From assembly GCF_020410765.1 (NCBI RefSeq), contig NZ_CP084541.1:2351001-2415000 (forward strand): 64,000 nucleotides of DNA, read 5' to 3'. Of the stretch, positions 1 through 8,210 are shown piece by piece (position 1 is the first letter of the stretch; every line of letters starts with the position of its first letter). This DNA comes from Streptomyces marincola (lineage in GTDB: Bacteria > Actinomycetota > Actinomycetes > Streptomycetales > Streptomycetaceae). The notes under the pieces were generated by a model that saw only the letters and a list, made by a program, of their open reading frames with translations, ran no database searches and had not been told where the DNA came from. The position numbers and the translations under genes were made by a program.

Positions 1-1
1 G

Positions 2-1432
2 CGCATCTCCGCGGTGGACACCGTGGAGCCGGGCGACCTGCTGGCGCGCGCCACCTCGGACACCACCCTGCTGCGCGCCATGACCACCAACTCGCTGATC
101 GGCTTCGGCACCGGCGGCCTGACCCTCGTGGCCACCCTGGTGATGATGGGCCTGGTGGACACGGTGCTGCTCGCGGTGACCGTCGGCGTCATCGGGCTGG
201 CCGCACTCGTCATCGGCGGCATCGTGCCCGCGATCAACCGGGCCAGCAAGCGCGCACAGGAGTCCGTCGGCCGGATGGGAGCCGCCCTGGAGCGCGCGCT
301 CGGCGCTTTGCGCACCGTGAAAGCCTCGGGCGCCGAGGAACGGGAACGCGACGCGGTGCACGCCGCCGCGGAGGACTCCTGGCGCCAGAGCGTCCGCGCC
401 GCCAAGTGGCAGGCCCTCGCGGGGAACACCGCGGGCCTGTCCACCCAGGTCGCGTTCATCACCGTGCTCGCGGTCGGCGGCGCCCGCGTGGCCACCGGCG
501 CCATCGACGTCGGCGCTCTCGTCGCCTTCCTGCTGTACGTCTTCTACCTGATGTCGCCCATCCAGCAACTCGTCAGCGCCGTCGCGCAGTACCAGGTGGG
601 CGCCGCCGCGATCAGCCGCATCCAGGAGGTGCACGCCATGCCGGGCGAGCCGGAACGGGCGCCCGCGCCCCTTCCCGCGCCGGGCGCACGCCCCGCGGCG
701 GTCGCGTTCGATGACGTGCGCTTCCGCTACACCTCCGAACTCCCCTACATCCACCACGGCGTGACGTTCAGCGTCCCGCCGCGCGGCATGACCGCGTTCG
801 TCGGCCCCTCGGGCGCCGGGAAGACCACGGTGTTCTCCCTCATCGAGCGCTTCTACGACCCGACTGCGGGCCGCGTGCTGCTCGACGGCCGCGACATCGC
901 CGACTGGGACGTCGCGGAACTGCGCGCCGCCATCGGCTACGTCGAGCAGGACGCGCCGGTGCTCTCCGGCACGCTGGGCGAGAACCTGCTGTTCGGCGCG
1001 CCGGACGCGGGCCCCGACGCGGTCGCGGCGGCGCTGCGCACCACGCGCCTCGAAGAGCTGGTGGCCCGGCTGCCCGACGGCCTCGACACCCTGGTAGGCC
1101 ACCGCGGCACCAAGCTGTCCGGCGGCGAACGGCAGCGCGTGGCCATCGCCCGCGCGCTCCTGCGGCGCCCACGGCTCCTGCTGCTCGACGAGGCGACCTC
1201 GCAGCTCGACGCGGTCAACGAGGCGGCGCTGCGCGACACGGTGACCGCCGTCGCGCGCGAGACCACGGTGCTGGTGGTGGCGCACCGGCTGTCCACCGTG
1301 ACGTCGGCCGACCGCATCGTGGTGATGGACGCGGGCCGGGTGCTCGCCGTCGGCACGCACGCGGAACTCCTCGACGGCAGCCCGCTGTACGCGGAACTGG
1401 CCGCCACCCAGTTCCTCACGGCCGTCGAATAA
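2..1432 (+). CDS. ABC transporter ATP-binding/permease protein (5' end outside window)
   Basis: Half-type ABC exporter with fused membrane and ATPase domains. The reading frame is open from the first bases of the window, so the N-terminus lies upstream; about 477 residues are visible against roughly 580-620 usual for the family. The visible part holds the later transmembrane helices (visible residues about 30-185), then a nucleotide-binding domain: Walker A GPSGAGKTT near residue 263, signature LSGGERQR near 368, Walker B LLLLDEATS near 390 and the H-loop in VVAHRLST near 420. All ATPase motifs are intact. The family exports lipids, peptides or drugs; nothing here fixes the substrate. The MerR gene starts 41 bp downstream on the same strand. 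Confidence 0.93.
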   Translation, partial: RISAVDTVEPGDLLARATSDTTLLRAMTTNSLIGFGTGGLTLVATLVMMGLVDTVLLAVTVGVIGLAALVIGGIVPAINRASKRAQESVGRMGAALERALGALRTVKASGAEERERDAVHAAAEDSWRQSVRAAKWQALAGNTAGLSTQVAFITVLAVGGARVATGAIDVGALVAFLLYVFYLMSPIQQLVSAVAQYQVGAAAISRIQEVHAMPGEPERAPAPLPAPGARPAAVAFDDVRFRYTSELPYIHHGVTFSVPPRGMTAFVGPSGAGKTTVFSLIERFYDPTAGRVLLDGRDIADWDVAELRAAIGYVEQDAPVLSGTLGENLLFGAPDAGPDAVAAALRTTRLEELVARLPDGLDTLVGHRGTKLSGGERQRVAIARALLRRPRLLLLDEATSQLDAVNEAALRDTVTAVARETTVLVVAHRLSTVTSADRIVVMDAGRVLAVGTHAELLDGSPLYAELAATQFLTAVE

Positions 1433-1473
1433 GCGCCCTTTCCGCCGGCCGGGCGCGCGCACATGCTGGAGGC

Positions 1474-1896
1474 ATGCGCATTGGATCGCTCGCCCACTCG
1501 GCCGGGGTGACCACGAAGACGGTCAGGTTCTACGAGCAGGCCGGGCTGCTGCCGGAACCGCCGCGCACGCCTTCCGGCTACCGCGACTACCCGCCGGAGA
1601 GCGCCGACCGGCTGATGTTCATACGCGGCGCGCAGGTCGCCGGCCTGACGCTCGCCGAGATCAGGCACATCCTCGCGGTGCGGGACAGCGACCGGGCGCC
1701 CAGCGGGCCTGACGCCGACCTCGTCGCCGGTCTGCTGCGCCAGGTCGAGTCCAGGCTCGCGGAGCTGGCCCACGCCCGCGACACGCTGCGCGCCCTCGCG
1801 GCCCCGCCGCCCGGACGCCCCGCGCGGGCGGGGGACGCGGCACGGCCCGACGCAGCCGGCGACCGCCCCGATCGTCCCGGACCCACCGGCGCGTAG
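1474..1896 (+). CDS. MerR family transcriptional regulator lacking metal-site cysteines
   Basis: A 140-residue MerR regulator. Residues 1-70 form the winged helix with the typical MRIGSLA start, TTKTVRFYEQAGLLPEP and a GYRDY wing, followed by a dimerisation helix. In heavy-metal members of this shape the segment after the helix usually reads RAPCGH and carries metal-binding cysteines; here it reads RAPSGPD and the protein has no cysteine at all. It is therefore unlikely to sense thiophilic metals as CueR, ZntR or MerR do. The last 35 residues are a low-complexity Ala/Pro/Arg/Asp tail. It may regulate the exporter just upstream, which is inference from position. Confidence 0.88.
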   Translation: MRIGSLAHSAGVTTKTVRFYEQAGLLPEPPRTPSGYRDYPPESADRLMFIRGAQVAGLTLAEIRHILAVRDSDRAPSGPDADLVAGLLRQVESRLAELAHARDTLRALAAPPPGRPARAGDAARPDAAGDRPDRPGPTGA

Positions 1897-1993
1897 GGGC
1901 GGGCCTGCGGCCCGGGTCGTCGCGTGGCGAGCGGCCGCCGCGCACGGCCCGTCGCGCGCTTCGGGCCGGCGGGGGGATGAACGGCGGGGATTC

Positions 1994-2575
1994 TCAGCGG
2001 GCCGGGGCCGGCACGGCCGACGGCCGCCACTCCCGCCTGAGCAACCCGAACACCCACGAGTCGGACACCTCGCCGTTCACGACGCAGTCCTCGCGCAACG
2101 TCCCCTCCCGCACGAATCCGACCTTCTCCAGGACCCGGGCGGACGCCGCGTTGCGCGTATCGGCCTCGGCCTGGACCCGGTTCAGGTCCAGGGTGTCGAA
2201 CGCCCACCGCAGCAGGGCGTGCGCGGCTTCCGTCGCGTAGCCGCGGCCCCACATGGCATCGTCGAGGCAGTAGCCCAACGACGCGCTGCGGTGGACCGGA
2301 TTCCATGAGGTCAGACCGCACCAGCCGACGAAGGCACCGTCGGAGGCGCGTTCGATGACCACCCGGGCTCCGGTGCCCTCGTCCGCCACCTTCCGGCACG
2401 TCGCGATGAAGCGCTCGGCGCGGGCCCGTTCGCTCCACGGCGGTGAGTCCCAGTAGCGCATCACATGGGCGCGGCTGTGCAGCGCGAAGAGCGTGTCCGT
2501 GTCGGTCTCGGCGAAGGGGCGCAGTCGCAGGCGGGGGGTGCGCAGTGCGGGAGTGGCCAAGGACATGGCCGCCAT
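1994..2575 (-). CDS. GNAT family N-acetyltransferase (RimJ/RimL type)
   Basis: A 193-residue acetyltransferase of the RimJ/RimL-like group (Acetyltransf_3). It begins TPRLRLRPFAETD, the usual first strand, and has the acetyl-CoA site in LGYCLDDAMWGRGYATEA (about residues 100-117), followed by a VQAEADTRNAASARVLEKVGF block that packs against the cofactor. Members acetylate protein N-termini, small amines or antibiotics; the substrate cannot be read here. ATG 2575 was chosen; a second ATG three codons later is possible. It lies downstream of the eccC-like gene on the same strand but is separated from it by a strong hairpin, so it is probably a separate unit. Confidence 0.88.
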   Translation of the reverse strand: MAAMSLATPALRTPRLRLRPFAETDTDTLFALHSRAHVMRYWDSPPWSERARAERFIATCRKVADEGTGARVVIERASDGAFVGWCGLTSWNPVHRSASLGYCLDDAMWGRGYATEAAHALLRWAFDTLDLNRVQAEADTRNAASARVLEKVGFVREGTLREDCVVNGEVSDSWVFGLLRREWRPSAVPAPAR

Positions 2576-2638
2576 TGTGCTTCCCGGGGGGAGGGGCGGT
2601 ACACCGAATTTCCGCTCCGGGCCCGGCCCCCGCGACCG

Positions 2639-2682
2639 CGGCGCCGGCCGCCCGGGGTCGCGTCCTCGGGCGGCCGGCGCCG
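2639..2682 (-). terminator. GC-rich hairpin downstream of the eccC-like gene
   Basis: Perfect 16-bp inverted repeat (arms 2639-2654 and 2667-2682, 12-nt loop) about 40 bp past the stop codon of the eccC-like gene and before the GNAT start. No U-tract follows, which is normal for high-GC actinobacterial terminators. Two tandem copies of GTCGGCGCCGG lie just beside it near 2696-2717. Confidence 0.65.
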
Positions 2683-2723
2683 GGCCGTGGTCAGGTCGGC
2701 GCCGGGTCGGCGCCGGGCCGGGG

Positions 2724-5700
2724 TCAGGGGGCGGGGGTGGTGACCGTGAACGGGGTGCCGTCGCCCAGGTGCAGGATGGCCCGCCCCGGCGTCGGCTGCT
2801 CGCTCGCGGCGCTGCGCGGCAGCTTGGCCCCGATCAGCTCGCCGTGCCGGTGCGTGGTCGGGGACAGCAGCACGCCGCGCCGCGCCTTCTTCGCGTCGAC
2901 CTGCCAGCCGGAGAAGCCGCCGCAGATGTCGCCCTCGTCGCCGCCGAGCACGAGGTAGCGGCCCAGCTCCGTGCCCTTGGTGATGACGTTCTTCAGCTCG
3001 TCGCCGCCGTCGCAGCGGCGCAGGTCCTCGCCGTCGTCGACGAGGAACACGATGGGCTGCTGCGGCGAGGACGTGCTCATCGCCTCGCGCACCTCCGCCT
3101 CGGACAGGTCGTCGGAGGTGAACACGGCGACCACGCCCTGCTGGCCCGCCAGGTCGCGCAGCGGCGAGGGGCGCGGGGCCGCGATGGCCACGCGCACGCC
3201 CTGCGCGAGGAAGGACCTGGCGAGCATCGTCAGCACCGTGGAGCGGCCGGACTTGGCGGGACCCGCGACGATGAACGCGGGGGTGCCCTGCGCCAGGTCG
3301 GGCCCGTAGGCCATGAGTTCGTCGCCGCCGACGCCGACCAGGCCCCACAGCGGCGAGTTGGAGGTTTCGGGGTCGCGCATGCCCCAGGCGTCGGTGAACG
3401 TGAGGCGGCTCGGCAGCACGTCGACCCGGAACGGCCGCCTGGCGCGCGGCAGTCCGGCGTCGCGCTGCGCGGCCCAGTCCCCGATGGTGGTCAGGGCCGC
3501 GGCCTGGGCCTGCCCCGACAGCTCCTCGGTGAGGACGGCCACCTGCACCTCGGTGAGCACCTGGTTGCGGAACATGCGGCCGTCGACGATCGTCTCCGGC
3601 ACCTTGCGGGCCGCCATGCCGACGTTGGAGTAGTCGGCGCGGTCGGAGAGCCGCAGCGTGAACTTCTCCTCCGTGAGGGACGCGATCCGGCCGGAGAGCA
3701 CGGACCTGTCGCCCGTGATGATCAGGTGGATGCCGACGCTCGCGCCCTCGCGGAGCACGACGAACAGTTCGTCGGTGAGGGCGCCGTGGTCGATCTCGCC
3801 GAGCGTGGAGACCCAGCCCTCCCACCGGTCGAGGAGCACGACGATGTGCGGCAGCCGCCCCTCGGGGGCGGCGGCGGCGCGCTGCTCGCCGATGTCGGCG
3901 AGCGCGTCCTGCCCCAGCATCTCCTGGCGGCGGTCGAGTTCCTGGCGCAGCCGCCGGATGAGGCGGCGCACGCGCTCGGTCTGGTTCCTGCTGACGACCG
4001 CGCCGCAGTTGGGCAGCTTCACCAGGGCGTTGAGGGCGCCGTTGCCGCAGTCGATGCCGTAGAGGTGGACGTCGGCCGCGGAGTGTATCCAGCCGAGGGA
4101 GCCCGCGATGGTGCGCAGCAGCTGGGAACGGCCGCTGCGCGCGGCGCCGCCGACGATCATGTGGCTGAACGTCTTGAAGTCGATGGCCACCGAGCGCCTG
4201 GCCTGCTGCTCGGGCAGGTCCTCGACGCCGAACGGCGCGGCGGGCAGCGGCCCGGCGGGCACGGGGTGTTCGAGGTCGCGGAGCAGGACCCGCTCGGGCA
4301 GGGCGGGCAGCCACGGGCTGTGCTGCTTGGCGAAGCCGAGCTGCCGGTCGGCCTCGATGACGGCGTCGACCAGGACCTTGAGGTCGGTGATCTCCTCCTC
4401 CTGGGACGCGGCGCCCGGCGGGCGCTTGAGCTGGGCGCGGCCGAGGTCGTTCCAGTCGAGGCGGCCGGTCCACGGCATGCGGGCGGCCGGGTCGACGGCG
4501 CCGGGGCGGCGCCCGCCGACGCGGCCGGACTGGAAGGGCACCAGGGAGGAGTGGCCGAGGCGGACGTACGCGCGGCCGGGCGTGGACTTGGCGATGAGGC
4601 CGGCGTCGGGCGCGTTGATGACGTCGGAGGACTCGCTGGCGTCGGTGACGCGCAGCGCGATGCGCAGGTTGGTGTTGGCGCGGATCTCGGGCGAGACGAC
4701 GCCGCTGGGGCGCTGGGTGGCGAGCAGCAGGTGGATGCCGAGGGACCGGCCGCGCTGCGCGATGTTGACCAGGCCCTTCACGAAGTCGGGGAGTTCGCGG
4801 ACCATCGAGGCGAACTCGTCGATGACGATGAGGAGTCGGGGCATCGGCTGGAGCCGCCCGGGCGAGCGGCGCATGAGGTCCTGGTAGTCCTCGATGTCCT
4901 TGGCGCCGACGCCGGCGAGTATGTGCTCGCGGCGCGTGAGTTCGGCGCCGAGGGAGGCCAGGGCGCGTTCCACCAGGTGGTTGTCGAGGTCGGTGACCAT
5001 GCCGACGGTGTGCGGCAGCTGGACGCAGTCCTTGAACGCCGAGCCGCCCTTGTAGTCGACGAGGACGAACGTCATGTTCTCGGGGGTGTTGGCGACCGCG
5101 AGCGAGGCGACGATGGTCTGGAGCAGTTCGGACTTGCCCGAGCCCGTGGTGCCGGCGATGAGGCCGTGCGGTCCGTCGCGGCGGATGTCGATGGCGAACG
5201 CGCCGTCGTAGGACTCGCCGATGACGGCCTCGGTGGACTGGCCGCCCAGGCGCCAGCGGGTGGCGACGGCGCCCGCGGTGGGCGGCTCCATCTCGATCAC
5301 GTCGAGGAGGCGGCTGGCGGAGGGCAGGGCCGCGTCCTCGGACTCGCCGCTGATGTCGCGCACCGGGGCGAGGGAACGGGCCAGCAGTTCGCACCACTCG
5401 GGCCGCACCCAGTCGGGCCGCACGCCCCGGATGCGCCACGCGCCGGTCTGCTCGACGCGCAGCCGGTCGGCCGCCTGCGCGGGCGCGGGTCCGGTGGGCT
5501 GGCCGGGCACCCCCGCGCCCGGGACGGCGAGGAAGGTGTGGAAGCCGGTGGCGTAGCCGGGGTTGCGGGTGCCGCCCTGGCTGACGCGGTCGGGGTTGGG
5601 CTCGGCGACGACGACGGCCTGGCACTCGCCGGGCAGGAAGCGCTCCTCGTCGTCCAGGCACAGCGCGTGGATCTGGACCCGGGGGCCCTCGGTCAGCAGC

Positions 5701-7289
5701 CTGATGACGCCGGGCAGGGACCGCATGCGGCGGGAGCCGTCGAACACCACGACGATGTCGGGGTCCTTGAACGTTCCGCCGCGCGATCCCGCTTCCTTGG
5801 CGGCCTTCTGGCGGGCGTCGAGCAGCGCGGTGAGCTCCGCGACGCGGGCGCCGACGGTCTCGGCGTCGTTGCCGATCAGCGCGTTGACCTCGTGTTCCGC
5901 GCCGGGCCGCGCGTGCGGCAGCCAGCGCGCCCAGTCCCAGCTGTACTGCCCCGAGCCGTCGGTGAGGATGAAGAACTGGACGTCGACGGGGCTTTCGAGG
6001 ACGGCGATCTGGCTGACGGCCCAGCGGCCGAGTGCGCGCGCGGTGTCGCCGGGGCCCGCGAAGCCGATGACGCCGAGGGTGCGCAGCGGCAGCGTCACGG
6101 GGGCGTCCGCGATCTTCCAGAACACCTGCCGCTTGTGCTCGTCCTGCTGGGGGTCGGTGAGGACGACCTCGGAGTCGAGTTCGGCGGTGCCGACGCGGAT
6201 GAGCAGGTGGTCCTCGTCGGTGCGGCGGCGCTCCCACAGGCGGGTGCGCGGTCCCGTGGCCTGGGTGAGGACGGTGGCCGGGTCGGGCGCGGCGTGCCGG
6301 CGGGCGAACCGCTCCGCGATGAGGGCGTCCCTGGCGTCCTTCTCGATCCTGGCCTTGCGCTCGTTGTACTCCTCGACCTTCTTGGCGTGGGAGATCCGGC
6401 CGCGCTTCTTGTCCATGAAGTAGTTGGACAGCAGCATCACCGGGCTCATGAACGCCATGGCGAGGAACAGCCAGCGGCCGGTGAAGTAGGCGAGGGCGAC
6501 GGCGCCGACGAGCGGCAGGAGCGCCATCAGCCAGGGCAGCGGGCGGCGTTCGCGGTCGCCCGGCGGCTTGGGGAGGGTGAACGCGGTCTGCCGCTCCGGC
6601 GGCAGCAGGCGCGGCGGCCGGTTGTAGTCGAGGCCGCCGCCGTCCTCGGACGCCTTCAGGGCCGCGTCGGGCGGGAAGTAGGGGGTCAGCTCGAACAGGG
6701 TGTCGCCGATGGCGAGTTGCTTGCCGAGCTTCCAGTCGGCGCGGTCGCCCTCGGTGTGGCTGAACGGCTGGCCGTCGAGGGTGGGCCGCGTCTCGCTGTA
6801 CACGGTGACCTTGCAGGTGCCGTCCGCGGCGACGCGCAGCGTCATGGCGTGCTCGGGGAGCGAGGGGTCGTCGACGCGGATGTGCACCTGCTCGCCGGTG
6901 CCGATCTCCACGCGCCCGCTGCCGAGCCGGTGGACGGCGCCCGCGCCCGGGCCGCCGACGACGCGGAACTCGACGATGCCGCTCGGCTCACCGGGCCAGC
7001 AGCCGCTGGGGTTGTGCAGGCTGACGACCGATCCCTCGCGCAGCGGCGCTTCCGCCAGGGTCAGCGCCGGGTCGAGGTAGTCGCCGTTCACGAAGAGGTG
7101 CGCGCCGTCGGCGGGGCCGCCCGGCATCCCGCCTGCGCCGGCCATGGCGGCCTGCGGACTGAGCCTGCCGCCGACCAGCCGGGTCAACTCCGGGGCGAGG
7201 TCCCCGATGCGGGTCTCCGGGGCGGCGTCGACGACCGTGTCGGCTCGTTGCCCCCCGACCGGGTCGACGACTGTCAGGGTCAGGCGCAC
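2724..7289 (-). CDS. eccC: Type VII secretion ATPase EccC/EssC (FHA-like domain plus three FtsK ATPase modules)
   Basis: A 1521-residue FtsK/SpoIIIE-family motor of the kind that drives WXG100 substrate export through type VII secretion. GTG 7289 was chosen because GGGAGG sits just upstream and the protein then begins with a ubiquitin-like strand; an ATG far upstream would add unrelated residues. Order: ubiquitin-like/FHA-type region (about 1-200), two membrane helices (about 250-295), then three ATPase modules. Module 1 has a good Walker A, GTTGSGKS (near 710), and an acidic Walker B, LLIVIDEF (near 820). Modules 2 and 3 have degenerate P-loops, GGAARSGRS (near 1046) and GPAKSGRS (near 1340), as in many EccC proteins, where only module 1 is strongly catalytic. 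The WXG100-like gene is divergent 288 bp away. No EccB, EccD, EccE or MycP gene is in the window. Confidence 0.93.
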   Translation of the reverse strand: MRLTLTVVDPVGGQRADTVVDAAPETRIGDLAPELTRLVGGRLSPQAAMAGAGGMPGGPADGAHLFVNGDYLDPALTLAEAPLREGSVVSLHNPSGCWPGEPSGIVEFRVVGGPGAGAVHRLGSGRVEIGTGEQVHIRVDDPSLPEHAMTLRVAADGTCKVTVYSETRPTLDGQPFSHTEGDRADWKLGKQLAIGDTLFELTPYFPPDAALKASEDGGGLDYNRPPRLLPPERQTAFTLPKPPGDRERRPLPWLMALLPLVGAVALAYFTGRWLFLAMAFMSPVMLLSNYFMDKKRGRISHAKKVEEYNERKARIEKDARDALIAERFARRHAAPDPATVLTQATGPRTRLWERRRTDEDHLLIRVGTAELDSEVVLTDPQQDEHKRQVFWKIADAPVTLPLRTLGVIGFAGPGDTARALGRWAVSQIAVLESPVDVQFFILTDGSGQYSWDWARWLPHARPGAEHEVNALIGNDAETVGARVAELTALLDARQKAAKEAGSRGGTFKDPDIVVVFDGSRRMRSLPGVIRLLTEGPRVQIHALCLDDEERFLPGECQAVVVAEPNPDRVSQGGTRNPGYATGFHTFLAVPGAGVPGQPTGPAPAQAADRLRVEQTGAWRIRGVRPDWVRPEWCELLARSLAPVRDISGESEDAALPSASRLLDVIEMEPPTAGAVATRWRLGGQSTEAVIGESYDGAFAIDIRRDGPHGLIAGTTGSGKSELLQTIVASLAVANTPENMTFVLVDYKGGSAFKDCVQLPHTVGMVTDLDNHLVERALASLGAELTRREHILAGVGAKDIEDYQDLMRRSPGRLQPMPRLLIVIDEFASMVRELPDFVKGLVNIAQRGRSLGIHLLLATQRPSGVVSPEIRANTNLRIALRVTDASESSDVINAPDAGLIAKSTPGRAYVRLGHSSLVPFQSGRVGGRRPGAVDPAARMPWTGRLDWNDLGRAQLKRPPGAASQEEEITDLKVLVDAVIEADRQLGFAKQHSPWLPALPERVLLRDLEHPVPAGPLPAAPFGVEDLPEQQARRSVAIDFKTFSHMIVGGAARSGRSQLLRTIAGSLGWIHSAADVHLYGIDCGNGALNALVKLPNCGAVVSRNQTERVRRLIRRLRQELDRRQEMLGQDALADIGEQRAAAAPEGRLPHIVVLLDRWEGWVSTLGEIDHGALTDELFVVLREGASVGIHLIITGDRSVLSGRIASLTEEKFTLRLSDRADYSNVGMAARKVPETIVDGRMFRNQVLTEVQVAVLTEELSGQAQAAALTTIGDWAAQRDAGLPRARRPFRVDVLPSRLTFTDAWGMRDPETSNSPLWGLVGVGGDELMAYGPDLAQGTPAFIVAGPAKSGRSTVLTMLARSFLAQGVRVAIAAPRPSPLRDLAGQQGVVAVFTSDDLSEAEVREAMSTSSPQQPIVFLVDDGEDLRRCDGGDELKNVITKGTELGRYLVLGGDEGDICGGFSGWQVDAKKARRGVLLSPTTHRHGELIGAKLPRSAASEQPTPGRAILHLGDGTPFTVTTPAP

Positions 7290-7577
7290 GCTTGTCCTCC
7301 CGTTGTGCCACAGCAAGGTGCTCGCTGGACATGACCATAATCGCATCTTGCGCCTGCATGACAACTGGTGCATAAGCGGGGTGCAACCGCCCGCCGCCAC
7401 CCGGCGTCCTATGTGTCGCCGGGCGCCGTGGAGGCCCTCTTGACCGGGGGTGTTGCCGTGTGCTTGGCGGACGTAGGCTGAGGTGATCGTGGTGCCGCCA
7501 TCGAACACGGGGCCGCGTCATCCATCGCCAGTCCAGCGGGGGGAACGGCCCTCCGCTCCACCGAGGAGGGGAACCGT
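7290..7577. promoter_or_regulatory. Divergent intergenic region between eccC and the WXG100 gene
   Basis: This 288-bp gap must hold the promoters for both divergent genes. It contains an imperfect dyad TTGCGCC (7348-7354) with GGTGCAA (7380-7386), with further TGCAT boxes between the arms, which could be an operator. No convincing -35/-10 pair could be assigned by eye. Confidence 0.35.
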
Positions 7578-7874
7578 ATGTCTGACATCAATGTGACATA
7601 TGACGAAATGCGGACGGCCGGCGACCGGCTCATCTCCGAGTACGAGACCATGGACGCCAAGCTTGAGGAGCTTCAGAGCTTCATCGACGGCCTGGTGTCG
7701 GACGGCTACGTGACCTCGCGCTCCTCGCGCGCGTTCGACGAGTCGTACCGCGAGTTCACGCAGGGTGCCAAGAAGGTGCTCGAAGGTCTCCAGGGCATGG
7801 GCCAGTTCCTGAAGACGGCCGCGGACGCGATGGAGGAGACCGACACCGGTCTGGAAAGCGCCATCCGCGGCTGA
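7578..7874 (+). CDS. WXG100-family Esx-like secreted protein without the WXG tryptophan
   Basis: A 98-residue all-helical protein with the size and helix-turn-helix hairpin pattern of WXG100 proteins, the small substrates of type VII secretion. At the turn (about residues 41-50) the canonical W-x-G is replaced by DGYVTSRSS, and the C-terminal YxxxD/E export signal is not obvious (AADAMEETDTG). It resembles the streptomycete Esx-like group in which the tryptophan is absent. AGGAGGGG lies 7 bp before the ATG. The divergent EccC is its likely export motor. It stands alone, whereas Esx proteins are often encoded as tandem pairs. Confidence 0.82.
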   Translation: MSDINVTYDEMRTAGDRLISEYETMDAKLEELQSFIDGLVSDGYVTSRSSRAFDESYREFTQGAKKVLEGLQGMGQFLKTAADAMEETDTGLESAIRG

Positions 7875-7887
7875 CCCGTTCCGGCCG

Positions 7888-7936
7888 GAAGGGCGGTGCC
7901 CGTGGCGCGTTTTCGGCGCGCCGGACACCGCCCTTC
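7888..7936. terminator. Hairpin between convergent WXG100 gene and the DUF3686 operon
   Basis: An 11-bp inverted repeat GAAGGGCGGTG (7888-7898) / CACCGCCCTTC (7926-7936) sits 14 bp after the WXG100-gene stop. It also lies beyond the end of the opposing small gene, so it could serve both strands. Confidence 0.65.
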
Positions 7937-7997
7937 GGCTTCCGTCGGCACATAGGTGCCCCGGCCTCTACCGCCGCGCCCCCGCCCGGCCCGCCGC

Positions 7998-8210
7998 TCA
8001 CGGCCGCCGCGCCGAGGCCGCGCCGTCCCGCGCGGCCAGGTCCCGGGTGGCGCGCGCCAGTTCAGCGGGGCGCTCGACGCGGTAGGGCACGCCCACCGCC
8101 GCCAGGACCCCGGCCAGCCAGGCCCGGTCGTCCGCGCCGGTGCTGTACCGGCAGCGGTCCGCGCCCGGGCCGGGGCGGTCCGCGCGGCGCCGGAGAGCGG
8201 ACGGGTTCAC
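7998..8210 (-). CDS. Small protein translationally coupled to the DUF3686 ATPase, resembling a WYL C-terminal extension
   Basis: A 70-residue protein whose GTG (8210-8208) overlaps the TGA of the giant ATPase gene in a GTGA junction, a hallmark of translational coupling. The second half (WLAGVLAAVGVPYRVERPAELARATRDLAA, in two parts about residues 31-60) resembles the C-terminal extension of WYL-domain regulators, where a helix, a GVP strand and a final helix act as a ligand or nucleic-acid-binding cap. No HTH and no WYL core is present, so it would be the cap alone. The resemblance is by eye. Coupling implies that it is made in proportion to the ATPase, perhaps as a small subunit or adaptor. 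Confidence 0.6.
   Translation of the reverse strand: MNPSALRRRADRPGPGADRCRYSTGADDRAWLAGVLAAVGVPYRVERPAELARATRDLAARDGAASARRP

Noticed and set aside
2493..7334. A 1613-codon plus-strand reading frame opposite eccC
   Set aside because: It is the antisense of a well-conserved FtsK-type protein, has no recognisable domain and is an expected shadow in GC-rich DNA.
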